Source: Balanoglossus misakiensis
Lineage: Eukaryota; Hemichordata
DNA: 64,000 nucleotides
Direction: 5' to 3'
Assembly: GCA_040954595.2 (NCBI GenBank)
Contig: CM082598.2
Coordinates: 5,084,001-5,148,000, forward strand
Positions 1 through 12,319 of this stretch are shown piece by piece (the stretch's first letter is position 1; each line of letters opens with the position of its first letter). Both the position numbers and the translations under genes were made by a program. A model generated the notes under the pieces. The model saw only the letters and a program-made list of their open reading frames with translations, ran no database searches and was not told the DNA's origin.

Positions 1-561
1 AACTTTGTATCATGTTGAGAAGCACCGAGTGATAAACCGAAACTAAAGTTTGCTAGAAATTCACGAATTCCGCATGCTACATCTTGTGGTCAAAATGAAA
101 TTTGTAAAAGTCCATTTTCAATGCATTGCGATTTTGCCAACTTTTCCCCCCAAAACATGTGTCCCATAGTATTTGAAATGCAGCGTACAAAAGTGGTAAA
201 AATAATTCATAAATTTCACTTGACAAGGTATCATCAAAACCGCGTTTTTGACAAGAATACAATCTACTATATTTTTTAATGTGAGCATTGCTGTTGTACT
301 CTGAAGCGGAATTCAAATACCATAGCGATTTTGGTTAGAAATATTTTTTTTCTTACCGTAAATGATCAGAAACAAAGGACGCCATCTTTGTCAAAATGGC
401 GTCTTGCGCAATACATATTCAATTTCAGAGTTTGCAACGTCCGCAAAAATGGATTTACTCCAATAAATTCCGTTTCTCGCTGAAACGTAAACGTGAGTTT
501 GGAATTGTGCGATCACTGAGTCTGGACACATATATACAACATGGAAGTGTTCTTATAATGG
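1..561. other. Intergenic, no gene recognised
   Basis: This stretch lies downstream (3') of the first SLC10 gene. It is AT-rich with short ORFs that lack coding character or family resemblance. I see no RNA gene and no convincing minus-strand polyadenylation signal. Confidence 0.5.
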
Positions 562-2937
562 CTATACTCGCGATTCTCCCAATTCGCCATTGCCTGAACT
601 CGAAGCCTCGCCGTCGAATTCCATTGCTACGCTCTCCGTGTGACTCACCAGCCGGTACATAGTGCGAGGATCCCCGAGAGAGGGAATCCCATTGCCGTGC
701 CCGTTCCCCACTTTCTTCTCCTCCGTCGCTTCCAGCTTCTTCGCGGTTTCGGACGGCTCCCGGGGCACCAGCCTGATCTGCAGCTTGTACTTGGACCACA
801 CTTTCTGGTAGCTGACGGCCATGGGGACCACGGTGAGCGTGAACAGCGACTGCACCAGAGCGTACACCGCCGGGAAGACTTTCACCATGGGCCCGGCGTC
901 TTTGAACGACATGGCCATCACGGTCAGCGCCACGCCGACGTTCTGCATGCCCGTCTCGATGCCAACGGTGCGGCGCTGCGCGGGGCCCATCTTGCAGATG
1001 TAGGCGAACAGGTAGCTGAGGGCGAACCCGACGATCGGCAGGACGCAGGCGGCGAACCACAGCTGGACGGACGACCGATACGGCGCCGACGATATCATGC
1101 CCTGGAGGGTCAAACTCACCACGATGCCGACCATTCCCAGCACACCTCCTACCTGTAATAGTGACGTAATGCTTGCGTCAGAAATGCGGGTAACCACATG
1201 AGGCGTTACGCGTTGAACATGGTTATGAATAAGACAGTGGGGAGAGTTGGGGTGTGGGTGTGAAGCGCTGAATGCCGGCGCTGACTGCGATCATCATGAC
1301 GATGCTGGTGGGGGTGACGATGGCGACAATGACAATGGCGGTGTTGATGATAGTAATAACGATATTGATTATGCAATAGTGATATTGGCGGTGGCTGTGA
1401 TGATGGTTATGAGGACCACAAGAACAGACGGATATGACGTCATTCTAATTAAAAAAAATTACAGTTTCAAGCCTAGAGAACACAGGCGTGTATGCAAGTA
1501 TGATTCCAATACAACCAAGACGTAGAAGACGACTAGACGTATAATTTCCTGTTGTCAATAGTTAATTTTCCATAGCTCCAAAACTTTAGTCCTTTGATAT
1601 ATACACAAAGTTACAGTTCTATAATATATACACCATAGTTCTATAGTATATACACGAAAATAAAGTTCTACAATATGTACACCAAACTATAGTTCTATAA
1701 TATATACACCAATATATAGTTCTATGATAAATACAAAGTATAGTCCTATAAGACTTACTTTGCTGACCACCGCGGCGCCTTTCACGCACTTGCGTCGAAT
1801 CACCATGCCAACCACCACAGGCACCAGAATGGTCACCAGGGCGATAGTGATGTCCATATAAGGAATGGCCGGCACGCCCTTGTGGCTGGACCAACTCTTG
1901 CTGTAGATGAAGAGGCAGAGCGGCATCAGGCCGAACGCCAGGAAGGTGGAACAGGTAGTCATGCATATGCTGTGTAGAAAGAGTGTAAGAAATGTTAGAT
2001 TTTTGACAGCGAGTTTGCAAGGATGTCACAATAAGAAAGTCGTAGGCAACTTGATGATGTAAAATACTATGCGCGTTCCCCTGCACTACACTTTTTTCGG
2101 AGACACACACATACATACTTTCTCTGCCTGTCTGTCAGTCAGTCTGTCAGTCAGTCTGACACTCCCCCTCCCTATTTCTCTCTCCCTCCCCACCCCTGTC
2201 TCTCTCGCTGCCTTTTTGCTTCACCGCCTCAAATGATGCCTAAACGTTACAAATGCCACATCTTATGGTTATTTGCAAACTGGGTACGAGCGTGATGACG
2301 TCGACCACCCGTTGGTTCAGAAATCTATACCACCACGCTTACATTTGTAAAAGTTAAACTGTTTGTGTATCCATGACACAAGTTGCATGATTTAGTTTGA
2401 CTAAGAAATATTGCTTTCAACGATATTTTTGATGCTCGTCCCTCCCTCCCCTTCGATGTATTGAGAGGCTTGACTGAGAAATAAATGGTCGTTGATGGCC
2501 AGAAGAAGTGCAACTTACCTGAGTGTTATGTCGCCTTCTACGTAGTACGTGAGTAAATTGGAGGCCATGCCACCTGGACTGCAGGACACGACCAGCATCC
2601 CGATGGCGTAGGCCGGGTGCAGCTGGAGGACGTGGGCAAGGGTGAACGAGCAGAGAGGCAGGATCCCGTACTGGGAGAACACGCCGATCAGCACGCCCCA
2701 CGGCCGGCGCAAGATCATCTTGATCTCGTCCAGCGTGATGGCGCAGCCCATGCCCACCATCATGGACGTGCAGATGATGGCCAGCGAGATTTGGTTGGCC
2801 AGCTGGAGCCGGGCTATTCTGGCGGGCGTCGGCGTCGTCGCGCCTCCCAGCAAGGTGTCGTTCGCGGTGACGTTGAGAGAGACGTTGGCCGCCGCGAGCC
2901 CGTCGGCGACGTGGTAAAGGCTTGAATCCATGTCCAT
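562..2937 (-). CDS. SLC10-family sodium/bile-acid cotransporter-like protein (copy A)
   Basis: Three exons in transcription order: 2937-2519, 1969-1759, 1152-562, giving 406 aa. Introns are phase 2 and phase 0, with good GTAAG/AG sites, and the joined frame is open. The product is a multi-pass plasma-membrane symporter expected to couple Na+ to uptake of bile acids or other organic anions; the substrate cannot be read from sequence. The N-terminus carries N-glycosylation sequons (NVS, NVT, NDT). Family hallmarks are GMGCAITL, QYGILPL, CSPGGMASNLLTY in exon 1, MTTCSTFLAFGLMPL in exon 2, and GIETGMQNVGVAL in exon 3. The last contains the Glu and Gln used for sodium coordination in ASBT/NTCP. 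The tail is Glu/Lys/Ser rich. It is closest in style to SLC10A1/A2/A6. A paralogue with the same intron layout lies at 16.8-21.1 kb. Intron 1 (1970-2518) contains a TCTG/CCTC low-complexity run. Confidence 0.9.
2118..2215. repeat. Pyrimidine-rich low-complexity tract in SLC10-A intron 1
   Basis: Simple CTGT/CAGT units followed by CTCCCT runs. It has no coding potential and lies between exons 1 and 2 of the SLC10 gene. Confidence 0.7.
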
Positions 2938-4104
2938 CGTTTACCGTTCCTTCGACCACAAAAAACAAAACAAAAACACTTGCTCTTGCAACACCGCGGA
3001 CTGCCTCAGTGACGACGCAAGGTCTATGACCGTCTAAGCTCTGATGATCCACTTGGCCACGAAACCGGATTTTTATTCCCCAAGTCATATTAATATGCAT
3101 AAGTTACCCATAAGGATATGTAAAATCCACGTGCCCGCTTATATGCTAAGATTTGCATATGCGGGTTGGTCGGTCCCTATGTACCTCCAAAGTTTGACTG
3201 AACGTGAACCGCCGTGGAGGTGATTTAGTATTCATGGCGGGGCCAAGGCTGTGATTACCGGGGTCTTTGCGGCTATGCACGAGCAGGGCTGACACATAAA
3301 ACCGCGATTGGGGTGTGCAGCGTTACGGCTGGAGGCCGGTACTGAACGGGCGGGGGGGGGGGGGGGGGGAGTCGTAAATCGTGCGCTTCGTGCGTCCAGG
3401 ACCAATAGTAAAAATTTATTGCTGGAAATATATCCCAGGAAGGAAAGCCACAAGTTGTGAGGGTGGGTGCTAATTGTTGATTATGCATACCCTGCAATCT
3501 GACAAAGACATGCGCAATCATTGCCATTAGTCAGATCGGGGAAACACAAAGTTCCGGTCGGCGACGTCAAATTGACAGTTTCAAAAGTTGTACCCTCTGC
3601 TGTAGGGGTGGTATTCTATTTTAGGGTAGCTTATACCAACAGTAAGGTCAGATGGTAGCGAAATGAATCGAAAAAAACCTTGGCGGTCGATGGCTGGCGG
3701 CATGGCGGGCAGAGAACTTATGTTTGCTGTACAACGCTGGCGCTACAGGGTAAAACAGGCATTTTATTTCTCTTACGAATAATCTATGATAATTTATCGG
3801 AGAAAACCGAAAAAGAGTTATCTTTGCTACGAAAGAAATGATAAATCAATAAAATTAAAAAAAAAATGATAAATTATGCTGAAAATGTATCTGTAAGCCA
3901 TCTTTCTTTCAAAATATCTGTTTCGGTGACCAAGTCATAACGATTATGTCTCCCATCCTATTTCTGGCGTTTGCCAACCAACGCCCAGGTGACGGCCCAC
4001 CCCCTTACCGCGGTAACGTCAGCGTCGACAGATTCAGACGCGCAAGTTTTAAAGACTGGAAATATCCGTCATAAGGTTAGTTACGTCGTTAGCAAGCTTA
4101 GACA

Positions 4105-4346
4105 TAGACTTACTCCAAGTCTATGGGCTTCATTATGTGAAGGGAACGCGTAGGCCCATACGACGCTACCCGAAACCACAAGCTCAGTCCCAAATTCGAA
4201 ACTCACCTCATTACCAAAAACACGCTCAAGGCAAGCATGTACGCAAAAGGTATTGCAATTATTTATTAAGACAAAAAAACAACGAAAACACAAAAAGTAT
4301 TGAGATTTAGATTTAAAAATCACCAAGCGACTAGTGGGCTAGTCTA
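4105..4346 (+). repeat. Dispersed repeat A, copy 1
   Basis: About 240 bp, closely matching 25772-26008 in the same orientation. It begins with a short hairpin (TAGACTTACTCCAAGTCTA) and ends with GACTAGTGGGCTAGTCTA. The second copy sits in intron 1 of the KY-like gene. The small ORF on its minus strand is shared by both copies only because the DNA is repeated. Confidence 0.8.
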
Positions 4347-4928
4347 GCTTAGACAGAGAAACGACGTGAGAAGTGTGTTAATCGGACATTTGTGTCAAAC
4401 GAAACATTGTTTAAGCCACGAGCAAGAGGCAGGTATGCAGGTAAATATGCTGTGCATATATTTGTCTGTGAAAAGACCACTTTGTCGAACTTAAATGCTT
4501 CGTCTACGAAGAATGAACGTTATCTCATGACATGGCAGTTTTGTCAACGAGCGACACGACCCCATTTCGAAAAAAAAAACACGTCAATAAAAAATAATGA
4601 CGAAAGTACTAGTATGATAATTTCCAGACTGTAACAAGCACCACAATGATATCATGACATGATAGTTTCCCAACAAAAAAATGACATCATTTTGCAACGT
4701 CAATAAACACACAGAAAATAGGACATATTCCAGCCTGTACAAAGCATGCATAATGGCATCATAACATATTTGCGAGTTAGACTGAAACTGTACTATAGAT
4801 GCTGAACAGAAAAACAAAACAAAAAACAATATATTGTCAACTGTTGCAACTTCTGTCCCTTTGGTGAACCTGAAATAATTGAGTGTACCAGTGTTTATAT
4901 GCGATGTGCCATCTATTCACGCAGCACA

Positions 4929-5021
4929 TTAACCCTTTAACCATAATGGCCCGGTCCAAACCCATTGTTTTCTATGGTGGGGTTGGACCTCTGAAGAGGA
5001 AACTGGGGGTGGAAGGGTTAC
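4929..5021 (+). repeat. Short TTAA-ended MITE, family D, copy 1
   Basis: A roughly 90-bp near-palindromic element starting TTAACCCTTTAACC and ending GGAAGGGTTAC, with a CCAAACCCATTGTTTTCTAT core. Relatives lie at 55709-55789, 59220-59314 and 61876-61966. Confidence 0.75.
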
Positions 5022-6080
5022 AGGCGGCCGCAGCAGACGACCAGGTTGTCGAACTGTCGTCCGCAATCTTATCAGAAACACACGCACGTGCGCGCGCAAG
5101 TTAGATACGTCCACACACTTTGTGTTGGCGGCATCTCCATATACGGGTACGGGTTGTCGAGTAAAATGGCTGCTCAAAAATCATGACGTTTGACACGCGA
5201 CTGTCTCATTCAAGAGTGTCGTAACAGATAGTCGGTAATTAAGATCAATCAATTAAGTAATTAACGTTGTCGGCTATAGGTCACAAAGCCTCCTTCCCGC
5301 ATCACCGTCGCTGAAAGTTTTACAAATTGTTTTTGTTCTTTTTACAATGAAAGTGTTAACGGTAATCGCCATTGACATGACGCGTGTCGTTCACTGTACA
5401 AACAAAAGCTTAAGGTGGCACGCGCCGTGGAAATCAAATTCTTAAAGTTTCTCTCATATTTTGTACTAGGCAACTTTAGATTTATAACCTTTTATATATT
5501 AAAATAGAAATCCGGGTAATCGTTCGAAATTTTCAACGATAGAGTATCAGATTTGAAATCCAAAATGGCCACCAATCTCTCAGTACTACGAATATGTTTG
5601 GACGACTGTCGTTTTTCTGAAAATCTGTCCCCGAGGCACGACCAGAAACCTGTTACAGATATCGATGTATCATCAGCTAATTCGTTAGCTCAACACTTGC
5701 ATCCTGTTCAAGTTTAATTGAATATCACCGACCACGCTAGATGCTTTCATTAGTCATGTCGTGTGATTTCAAAGACTACCTTCAGAACCCTCTCTCACCA
5801 GAGTACCTTATTGATGGGCCCTGTCCTCTGACAAGGAGCTGATACACGCATTTCAAACGAAAATCACGCAATGTTGATTACATAACGCGATTACCGTCTC
5901 CCTTTGTAACTGTGCGATTGCTTTTTGGAATATTGAGGGTACACGCTAGATGATGACATAATTATCGGCGATGATTCAATAATTTGCAAAGGAACCGGTC
6001 AGGAAGTGTTGATAGTGATTTAATTGTACATACAGGCTTTGATTTCATCCCGCAATGTATTTCTCATGTCAGCTTCCCCC

Positions 6081-6251
6081 TAGACTCTCTCACAGCCCAC
6101 GATTCGCTACAAGGCTCTTCACTGATGCGCCCTCAACCGTTTGGCAAAGGAGAAGCCCCATATGGTGTTGTGTAGCGAACCTCTCGCCGGGCACACATGC
6201 AATCAGTTCATAAGCCTGCATGGACGACGAGAGGGGCTGTGAGAGAGTCTA
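6081..6251. mobile_element. 171-bp non-autonomous inverted-repeat element with 9-bp flanking duplication
   Basis: The ends are inverted copies of TAGACTCTCTCACAGCCC (right end 6234-6251). The direct repeat GCTTCCCCC abuts both ends, at 6072-6080 and 6252-6260, as expected of a target-site duplication. A 9-bp duplication fits Mutator-like elements best, but no transposase is present to confirm the superfamily. Confidence 0.75.
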
Positions 6252-6552
6252 GCTTCCCCCCTCGATTTCTACGCCGGCTCTACCAACATTTTCGTGTTTG
6301 TACTGTAAATGTTCTTTATCTCATAGATACGACGATTTCTCGTCAGACTTACTGCAGGCATGATCAAAGTGTACAGAAAAGGTTTAACAACCGTTATGTA
6401 ACAGCATACACTGTCCATACCAAGAGAAAAGTAACGGTAGCATAATAAAAAAAATAATCCAACTGTAATACTTACATTGTAAAACTGTCCATTTCGACAT
6501 GTAGCGCGAGAGAGAGACGGAGAGTTTGTCTCCAGCCAGAGAATTGTTTGAC

Positions 6553-6642
6553 GCGATGATGCGAGAGATAGAGAGAGGGGGGAGGGGAGAGAGAGAGAGA
6601 AGGGAGGGAGGAGGGGGGGGGAGAGAGAGATAGAGAGAGAGC
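6553..6642. repeat. GA-rich simple repeat
   Basis: Near-continuous GAGA/GGGA purine tract with no coding content. Confidence 0.8.
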
Positions 6643-7277
6643 CTGCAATGTTAACGCCACCATGAACATTATCATATGCCTATATTCACGTGCCCATGTA
6701 AAGTCTATGGGGAAAAGCGCCCTCACATCCGTGCAGTTTTTTTGCTTATCACGCCCCGGCCCGGTGACCATATTTGAAAGACGCGTTCACTATCCAGATC
6801 TAGTTTTGTGTTTATTGCGCGAGATTCGAAAGTTGTCGTTGCTACGTTCGGAATTCAGTGACTAGTGCACTTGCAGTGTGTGTAGGGCCTATGTCCTATG
6901 CCGCTAACGAATCACATCCTCTTCCATTATCGCTGCTTGTTGTAGAGATTTATTTGGAATTATGAATAGTAAAATTGTTGATTTGATCTGATTAATGTGT
7001 GACTTGTCGGCGTCGATCGTCGCGAAGAAAAAATGATGTTTTGCTCGCGCTCTGCTGTGTGAGTTCGAGCGCGTCTATATCTCACGTGCAATAGAATGTA
7101 AACAAATGACATCGTGCATATCAATCCGCAAGAACTGGAGGAATACGGCTCTATGCTACGAGATTGATCATTTCAAAACGATAGATAAAAACGTAATATT
7201 TACATTCCAAAATATTACAGAATGTGTATTTTATTAGTTTCTTGTAGATTATCGTTCAATAAGGCATATGATAAAAC

Positions 7278-7397
7278 CTTTACGGCCCTGATACGGGTTT
7301 TGCGGCCCTCGGTCGTACGGCGATTCGCGCCCTCCCTGCGGTCGGGCGCTTCCGCCGTACGACCTCGGGCCGCAAAACCCGTATCAGGGCCGTAAAG
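7278..7397. repeat. GC-rich foldback (about 45-bp arms)
   Basis: Arms 7278-7322 and 7353-7397 are nearly perfect reverse complements, starting CTTTACGGCCCTGATACGGG and ending CCCGTATCAGGGCCGTAAAG. They enclose a roughly 30-base GC-rich loop. The island is sharply GC-rich in AT-rich surroundings. It looks like a small foldback MITE. Confidence 0.8.
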
Positions 7398-7786
7398 ATT
7401 ATTAAAAAATTAAACACAAACAATCAAACGTTTCATATACCGACCGTTTATTCAGAATATATACCCGGGAAATATTATACCCAAAAATACAGATTGGATT
7501 GTTATATGAGGAAACATCTAAGTTTGACTGTAATGAGTTCTCAGAAATTCAATGTTTGAACATGTTTGAACATTGAATTTCAGGAACAACTGATTGTGGA
7601 GTCTTCTTGAAGATTATTTTCAGTGTTAACCGTTCTGTCATATAAATCTGCATTTTAATTTTTCTTCGTAGACTTAACACAGGGATCGCTCGCCGTGTTG
7701 AAAATCCAATTTGAGGCAAGTTTATAACCTCCGATCCCATTTTTAAGAGAAAATAATCTAAAGTTACCTAGAGCGAAATAAAACGG

Positions 7787-7792
7787 TTTAAT
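7787..7792 (-). promoter_or_regulatory. Candidate polyadenylation signal of the lectin gene (ATTAAA)
   Basis: ATTAAA on the minus strand, about 30 bases after the stop codon at 7823-7825. It is a common variant of AATAAA. This would give a very short 3' UTR. Confidence 0.4.
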
Positions 7793-7822
7793 AATATTTT
7801 GATTTTCGAGGCGCGTGCTATT

Positions 7823-10707
7823 TTAAGCAACAACCATGACTTCGACTTCACACAAGTGCAGCATCTGTGTCTTGTCGATCAGTTGGATGCTGACGTATCT
7901 TCCCATCATGGGCTCTTCACACCCACATGCAACGGTGATCGTCTCCTGTCTGGATCTCTTGCCCAGGACCATGTTGCCGCAGACCGGGTTGTCTTCGTAG
8001 TTAGGGCTGTTACCCACGCGCACTTCAGCGTTCTTGATACGGAAAGCTGCAACATATAAAACATAGCGACGTTTAGTGTAGATTGGATCTGTCCCTGAAG
8101 ATTTTTGCAGCTTCCCAAAATGTATGCCTCTTTCATAATTCACAAAATCCTTATGAATGACACCTATATTGAAAGGCACACGATGGTCTCATGCGCATGT
8201 GCGTAATTTCGTGTGTACAAATATTACGTCCATCCCAATGTTATGCAAATTTTGCGTTCGATGCATTCAGATAATGGACTGCCTTCGCTTCCTACCATAT
8301 TTAATGCGCACCGTATAAGTAGAATTTAGTTTTTCCCTTCTTTTCACCCAATTTGCTGTCTGTCCCGATCGCCAACACAGACTATGGTCGCCGCCATCTT
8401 GTCTCAGTGTTGTTAGGACAGCACACTGCCTTATGGCATTGACGCCACCTGTCGCATGCTTGTTTATTTATGAATTACTTACAGCAGCAATCTTGTCGGT
8501 TTGTGATCACAAGTTTGTAGATGCCGTAACGTTTTCCAAGATCCATCCTCCACCATGGCTGAAACTCTCTGTTAGTCTGTGTGCAAGACTTTCCCGCCCT
8601 CAGATCAGAGTTTTTGTTTCCATCCACGGCTTTGTCGGCGGTTCCCCCGACCTTTGCGTTAGTTGAGCTCTGACTGACCGACTTGCCTTCAGCTACATTC
8701 ACCAGATTGGGTGGAAATTCGCATGCTACAAAAGATGCCAAAACATGACGTTGTAGACATTTAGAAGAGAGGCCCTGGAACATGTATACTCAACAAATAA
8801 CAGAAATACAGTATAACTTACGATAACATTATCTATTCAAGGTTCATACTAATAAATGTTTTCGGCATATAGAAAAATGGTCCTGGAACATGTATATTAC
8901 ACATTCGCATAAAAGGCCAAAAGAGTGGTGGCCACTACTTTGCATGGCCATCCACTGAAAAATTGGCTGGATCTGAACTTTCCATGGCAACCGATGCCAA
9001 ATTTCTATTTGGTGACCGTGCACCTTTAACACTGAACTGTCAGCAGCTGAACAATAAAACATGCTTACCTAATGTAGTCGGTATTGTCGTTTGGTCTGTA
9101 AACAAAACACATTTACAAGAAAGTCATTTTCACAACTTTGATGAAAGTTACAATAGTGGTAGAGTGGATAACTTAGTTATATTCATTCACAAAATGTCCG
9201 TTTTATTGCTTTTTTAACTAGCAATATGAAGACAAATTCGCAAGAATGTGCATATGCATATGGAATGTATGCGATAAGTTTTGATAATGCCAGAAAGATT
9301 AAATAATAAACGGGTACCACACCCATTTATTCAACCGCCCATTGCAAGAGTACAGAACTATCGTGGTATGCACACATGGGTGTTAGAATCCCCACAAATT
9401 CAATATACATGTGATGTCTATGTCGACTAAGGTTAAGGAGAAGATTGAAGCATTCTATTGAGGCTTTAATGCTCACATCATGCAAAACCATAATCAGTTC
9501 TCATACCTGGATCTGGGGCTTCCGTCGTTGGAGGTGGCGGTGGGGGTGGGGGCTCGGTTGTAGGTGGTGGTGGTGCTTCAGTTGGTGGAGGGAGTACTTT
9601 TGGTGTATCTAATAATTGGATGAAAAATTACTAGTAAGAGGAGTACAGCATAAATCAGCATATTCTTACTCGTATTAAGGTAGTACACATATAAAAAAAA
9701 CAAAGTCTAAATCTTTTTCTCATATTTGATCATGGCAACTTTAGATGCATTCATATTCAGAAAAAATACTAGTAAAAGGAGTATAGCATAAATCAGCATA
9801 TTCTTAATCGTATTAAGGTAGTACAAATATAAAAAAAAACAAAGTATAATCTCATATTTGATCATGGCAACTTTAGATGCATTCCTTTGTTTAAAAATGC
9901 AAATTACAGGGTTTTTGAATTTTCCCAACGAGCTGTAGCTTGCACAAAACTAGAGCAATAAATAAAGAGCATTTATGAGGGACACTATGATCTACTTCTA
10001 CTATAAAGTTAGCAATGATTACAAAATGACAGTCGGTAATAACTTACCGCAAACTCCATCATTTCTTTCAGAAACATCGCCCTCAATGTTGAGACCAGAT
10101 ATATCCCAAGCAAAGACGTCACCAGCTGCAGAGCAGTCTTGTGCCACTTGAGAAATTTCTTCGTTACTCAGAACACGGGACCACAAGTTGAATCCCGTGA
10201 TATGACCAACCAGGGCTTGATTTGAGTCTAGTCCACCTCCAACGGAGTCTTGCTCCTGTCCCAAGGCCCAACTTCCTCCACCAGTAATCGTTCGGCCGCT
10301 GCTCATACCAGAACCAGACTTATACAATTCACCGTTATCATAATACTGCCAGATACCGCCACTGGAAGACCACGTGAGACACACGTGATGCCAGTCGCCA
10401 TCATTCACCTTCAGCCCAGATCCCTGCTTGTTGTCTCCTTTGACATAGATATACAAGCTTCGTGGGTCGAACATGAGAAATTCATTGTCCTGACCCGAAA
10501 CAGCATAGGATACAAGACCTGCTGCTCTCGCATCACTTGTCTTTACCCACAGACATGACGTCAATGCAGACAATGTTGGAATTGGTTTCTTCACAGTAAC
10601 CATGGTATCGGGGCTCTTTAAATCCAATGTTTTGCCTGAAGTAAATGCACGAATATTCAACTCATTGATAACTATTCTATTCCCATCAATTCTAAAAGTG
10701 TAGGTCT

Positions 10708-10768
<61 letters not shown>

Positions 10769-10788
10769 CCATCATCATCGATCATCAG

Positions 10789-10841
<53 letters not shown>

Positions 10842-12049
10842 CCACCACCACCACCACCACCACCACCACCACCACCACCACCACCACCACCACCGTCATC
10901 ATCATAAACAACAACAACAACAACAACAACACCATCATCATCATCACTTGTAATCAAAGCCAACTCACCTCTGTAATCAACACATCTGGCACATGTGCAG
11001 TGATCAGCAGTATTGCCACACCACCCCAAAGATGAACAGCAATGGTTCATTCCACTAGGATCGCATTCTGCTGGGCGACCATCGTTTAGGGGAAACTTTG
11101 CTCCACATCGAAGGTCATCTCGCCATTTCCTGAAATCTAATTGAACGTGATATGTATGCAAAGAAAGCGTAAATTATTTTTCCAATTTCCCAATGCTATG
11201 TTTCCAATCAAAAGTGAAAGAAGTATTCCGCTAATTCCAAAATTCATAAAGTTTCTTCAAATTGAACTTGACTAAACAATAAGTTTGTGTCTGATTAAAT
11301 TAGACCTGGAATATGTGCCTATTGAGTAATGTACTTTGCTAAAAAGAAATCGAAATCTGAGAAAACAGAAAATGAATACATGGACTTACCGCAAACGCCA
11401 TCTTTTCTTTCAGAAACATCGCCCTCAATGTTGAGACCAGATATATCCCAAGCAAAGACGTCACCAGCTGCAGAGCAGTCTTGTGCCACTTGAGAAATTT
11501 CTTCGTTACTCAGAGCACGGGACCACAAGTTGAATCCCGTGATATGACCAACCAGGGCTTGATTTGAGTCTAGTCCACCTCCAACGGAGTCTTGCTCCTG
11601 TCCCAAGGCCCAACTTCCTCCACCAGTAATCGTTCGGCCGCTGCTCATACCAGAACCAGACTTATACAATTCACCGTTATCATAATACTGCCAGATACCG
11701 CCACTGGAAGACCACGTGAGACACACGTGATGCCAGTCGCCATCATTCACCTTCAGCCCAGATCCCTGCTTGTTGTCTCCTTTGACATAGATATACAAGC
11801 TTCGTGGGTCGAACATGAGAAATTCATTGTCCTGACCCGAAACAGCATAGGATACAAGACCTGCTGCTCTCGCATCACTTGTCTTTACCCACAGACATGA
11901 CGTCAATGCAGACAGTGTTGGAATTGGTTTCTTCAAAGTAACCATGGTATTCGGGCTCTCTAAATCCAATGTTTTGCCTGAAGTAAATGCACGAACAATC
12001 AACTCATTGATAACTATTCTATTCCCATCAATTCTAAAAGTGTAGGTCT

Positions 12050-12139
<90 letters not shown>

Positions 12140-12148
12140 GATCATCAG

Positions 12149-12182
<34 letters not shown>

Positions 12183-12257
12183 GATCATCAGCAGCATCAT
12201 CATCATCATCATCATCACAACCACCACCACCACTACCACCACCACCACCGTCATCAT

Positions 12258-12319
<62 letters not shown>

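Larger units (their letters stand above)
2938..7786. other. Intergenic region with dispersed repeats, no gene recognised
   Basis: This separates the 5' end of SLC10-A from the 3' end of the lectin gene. I find no exon series here. It holds a G-run at about 3348-3369, a dispersed repeat (4105-4346), a short TTAA element (4929-5021), a 171-bp inverted-repeat element (6081-6251), a purine-rich tract (6553-6642) and a GC-rich foldback (7278-7397). Confidence 0.6.

Noticed and set aside
455-1158. Long ORFs overlapping the SLC10-A last exon in other frames
   Set aside because: Shadows of a GC-rich coding exon. The true frame carries GIETGMQN and the family TM pattern.
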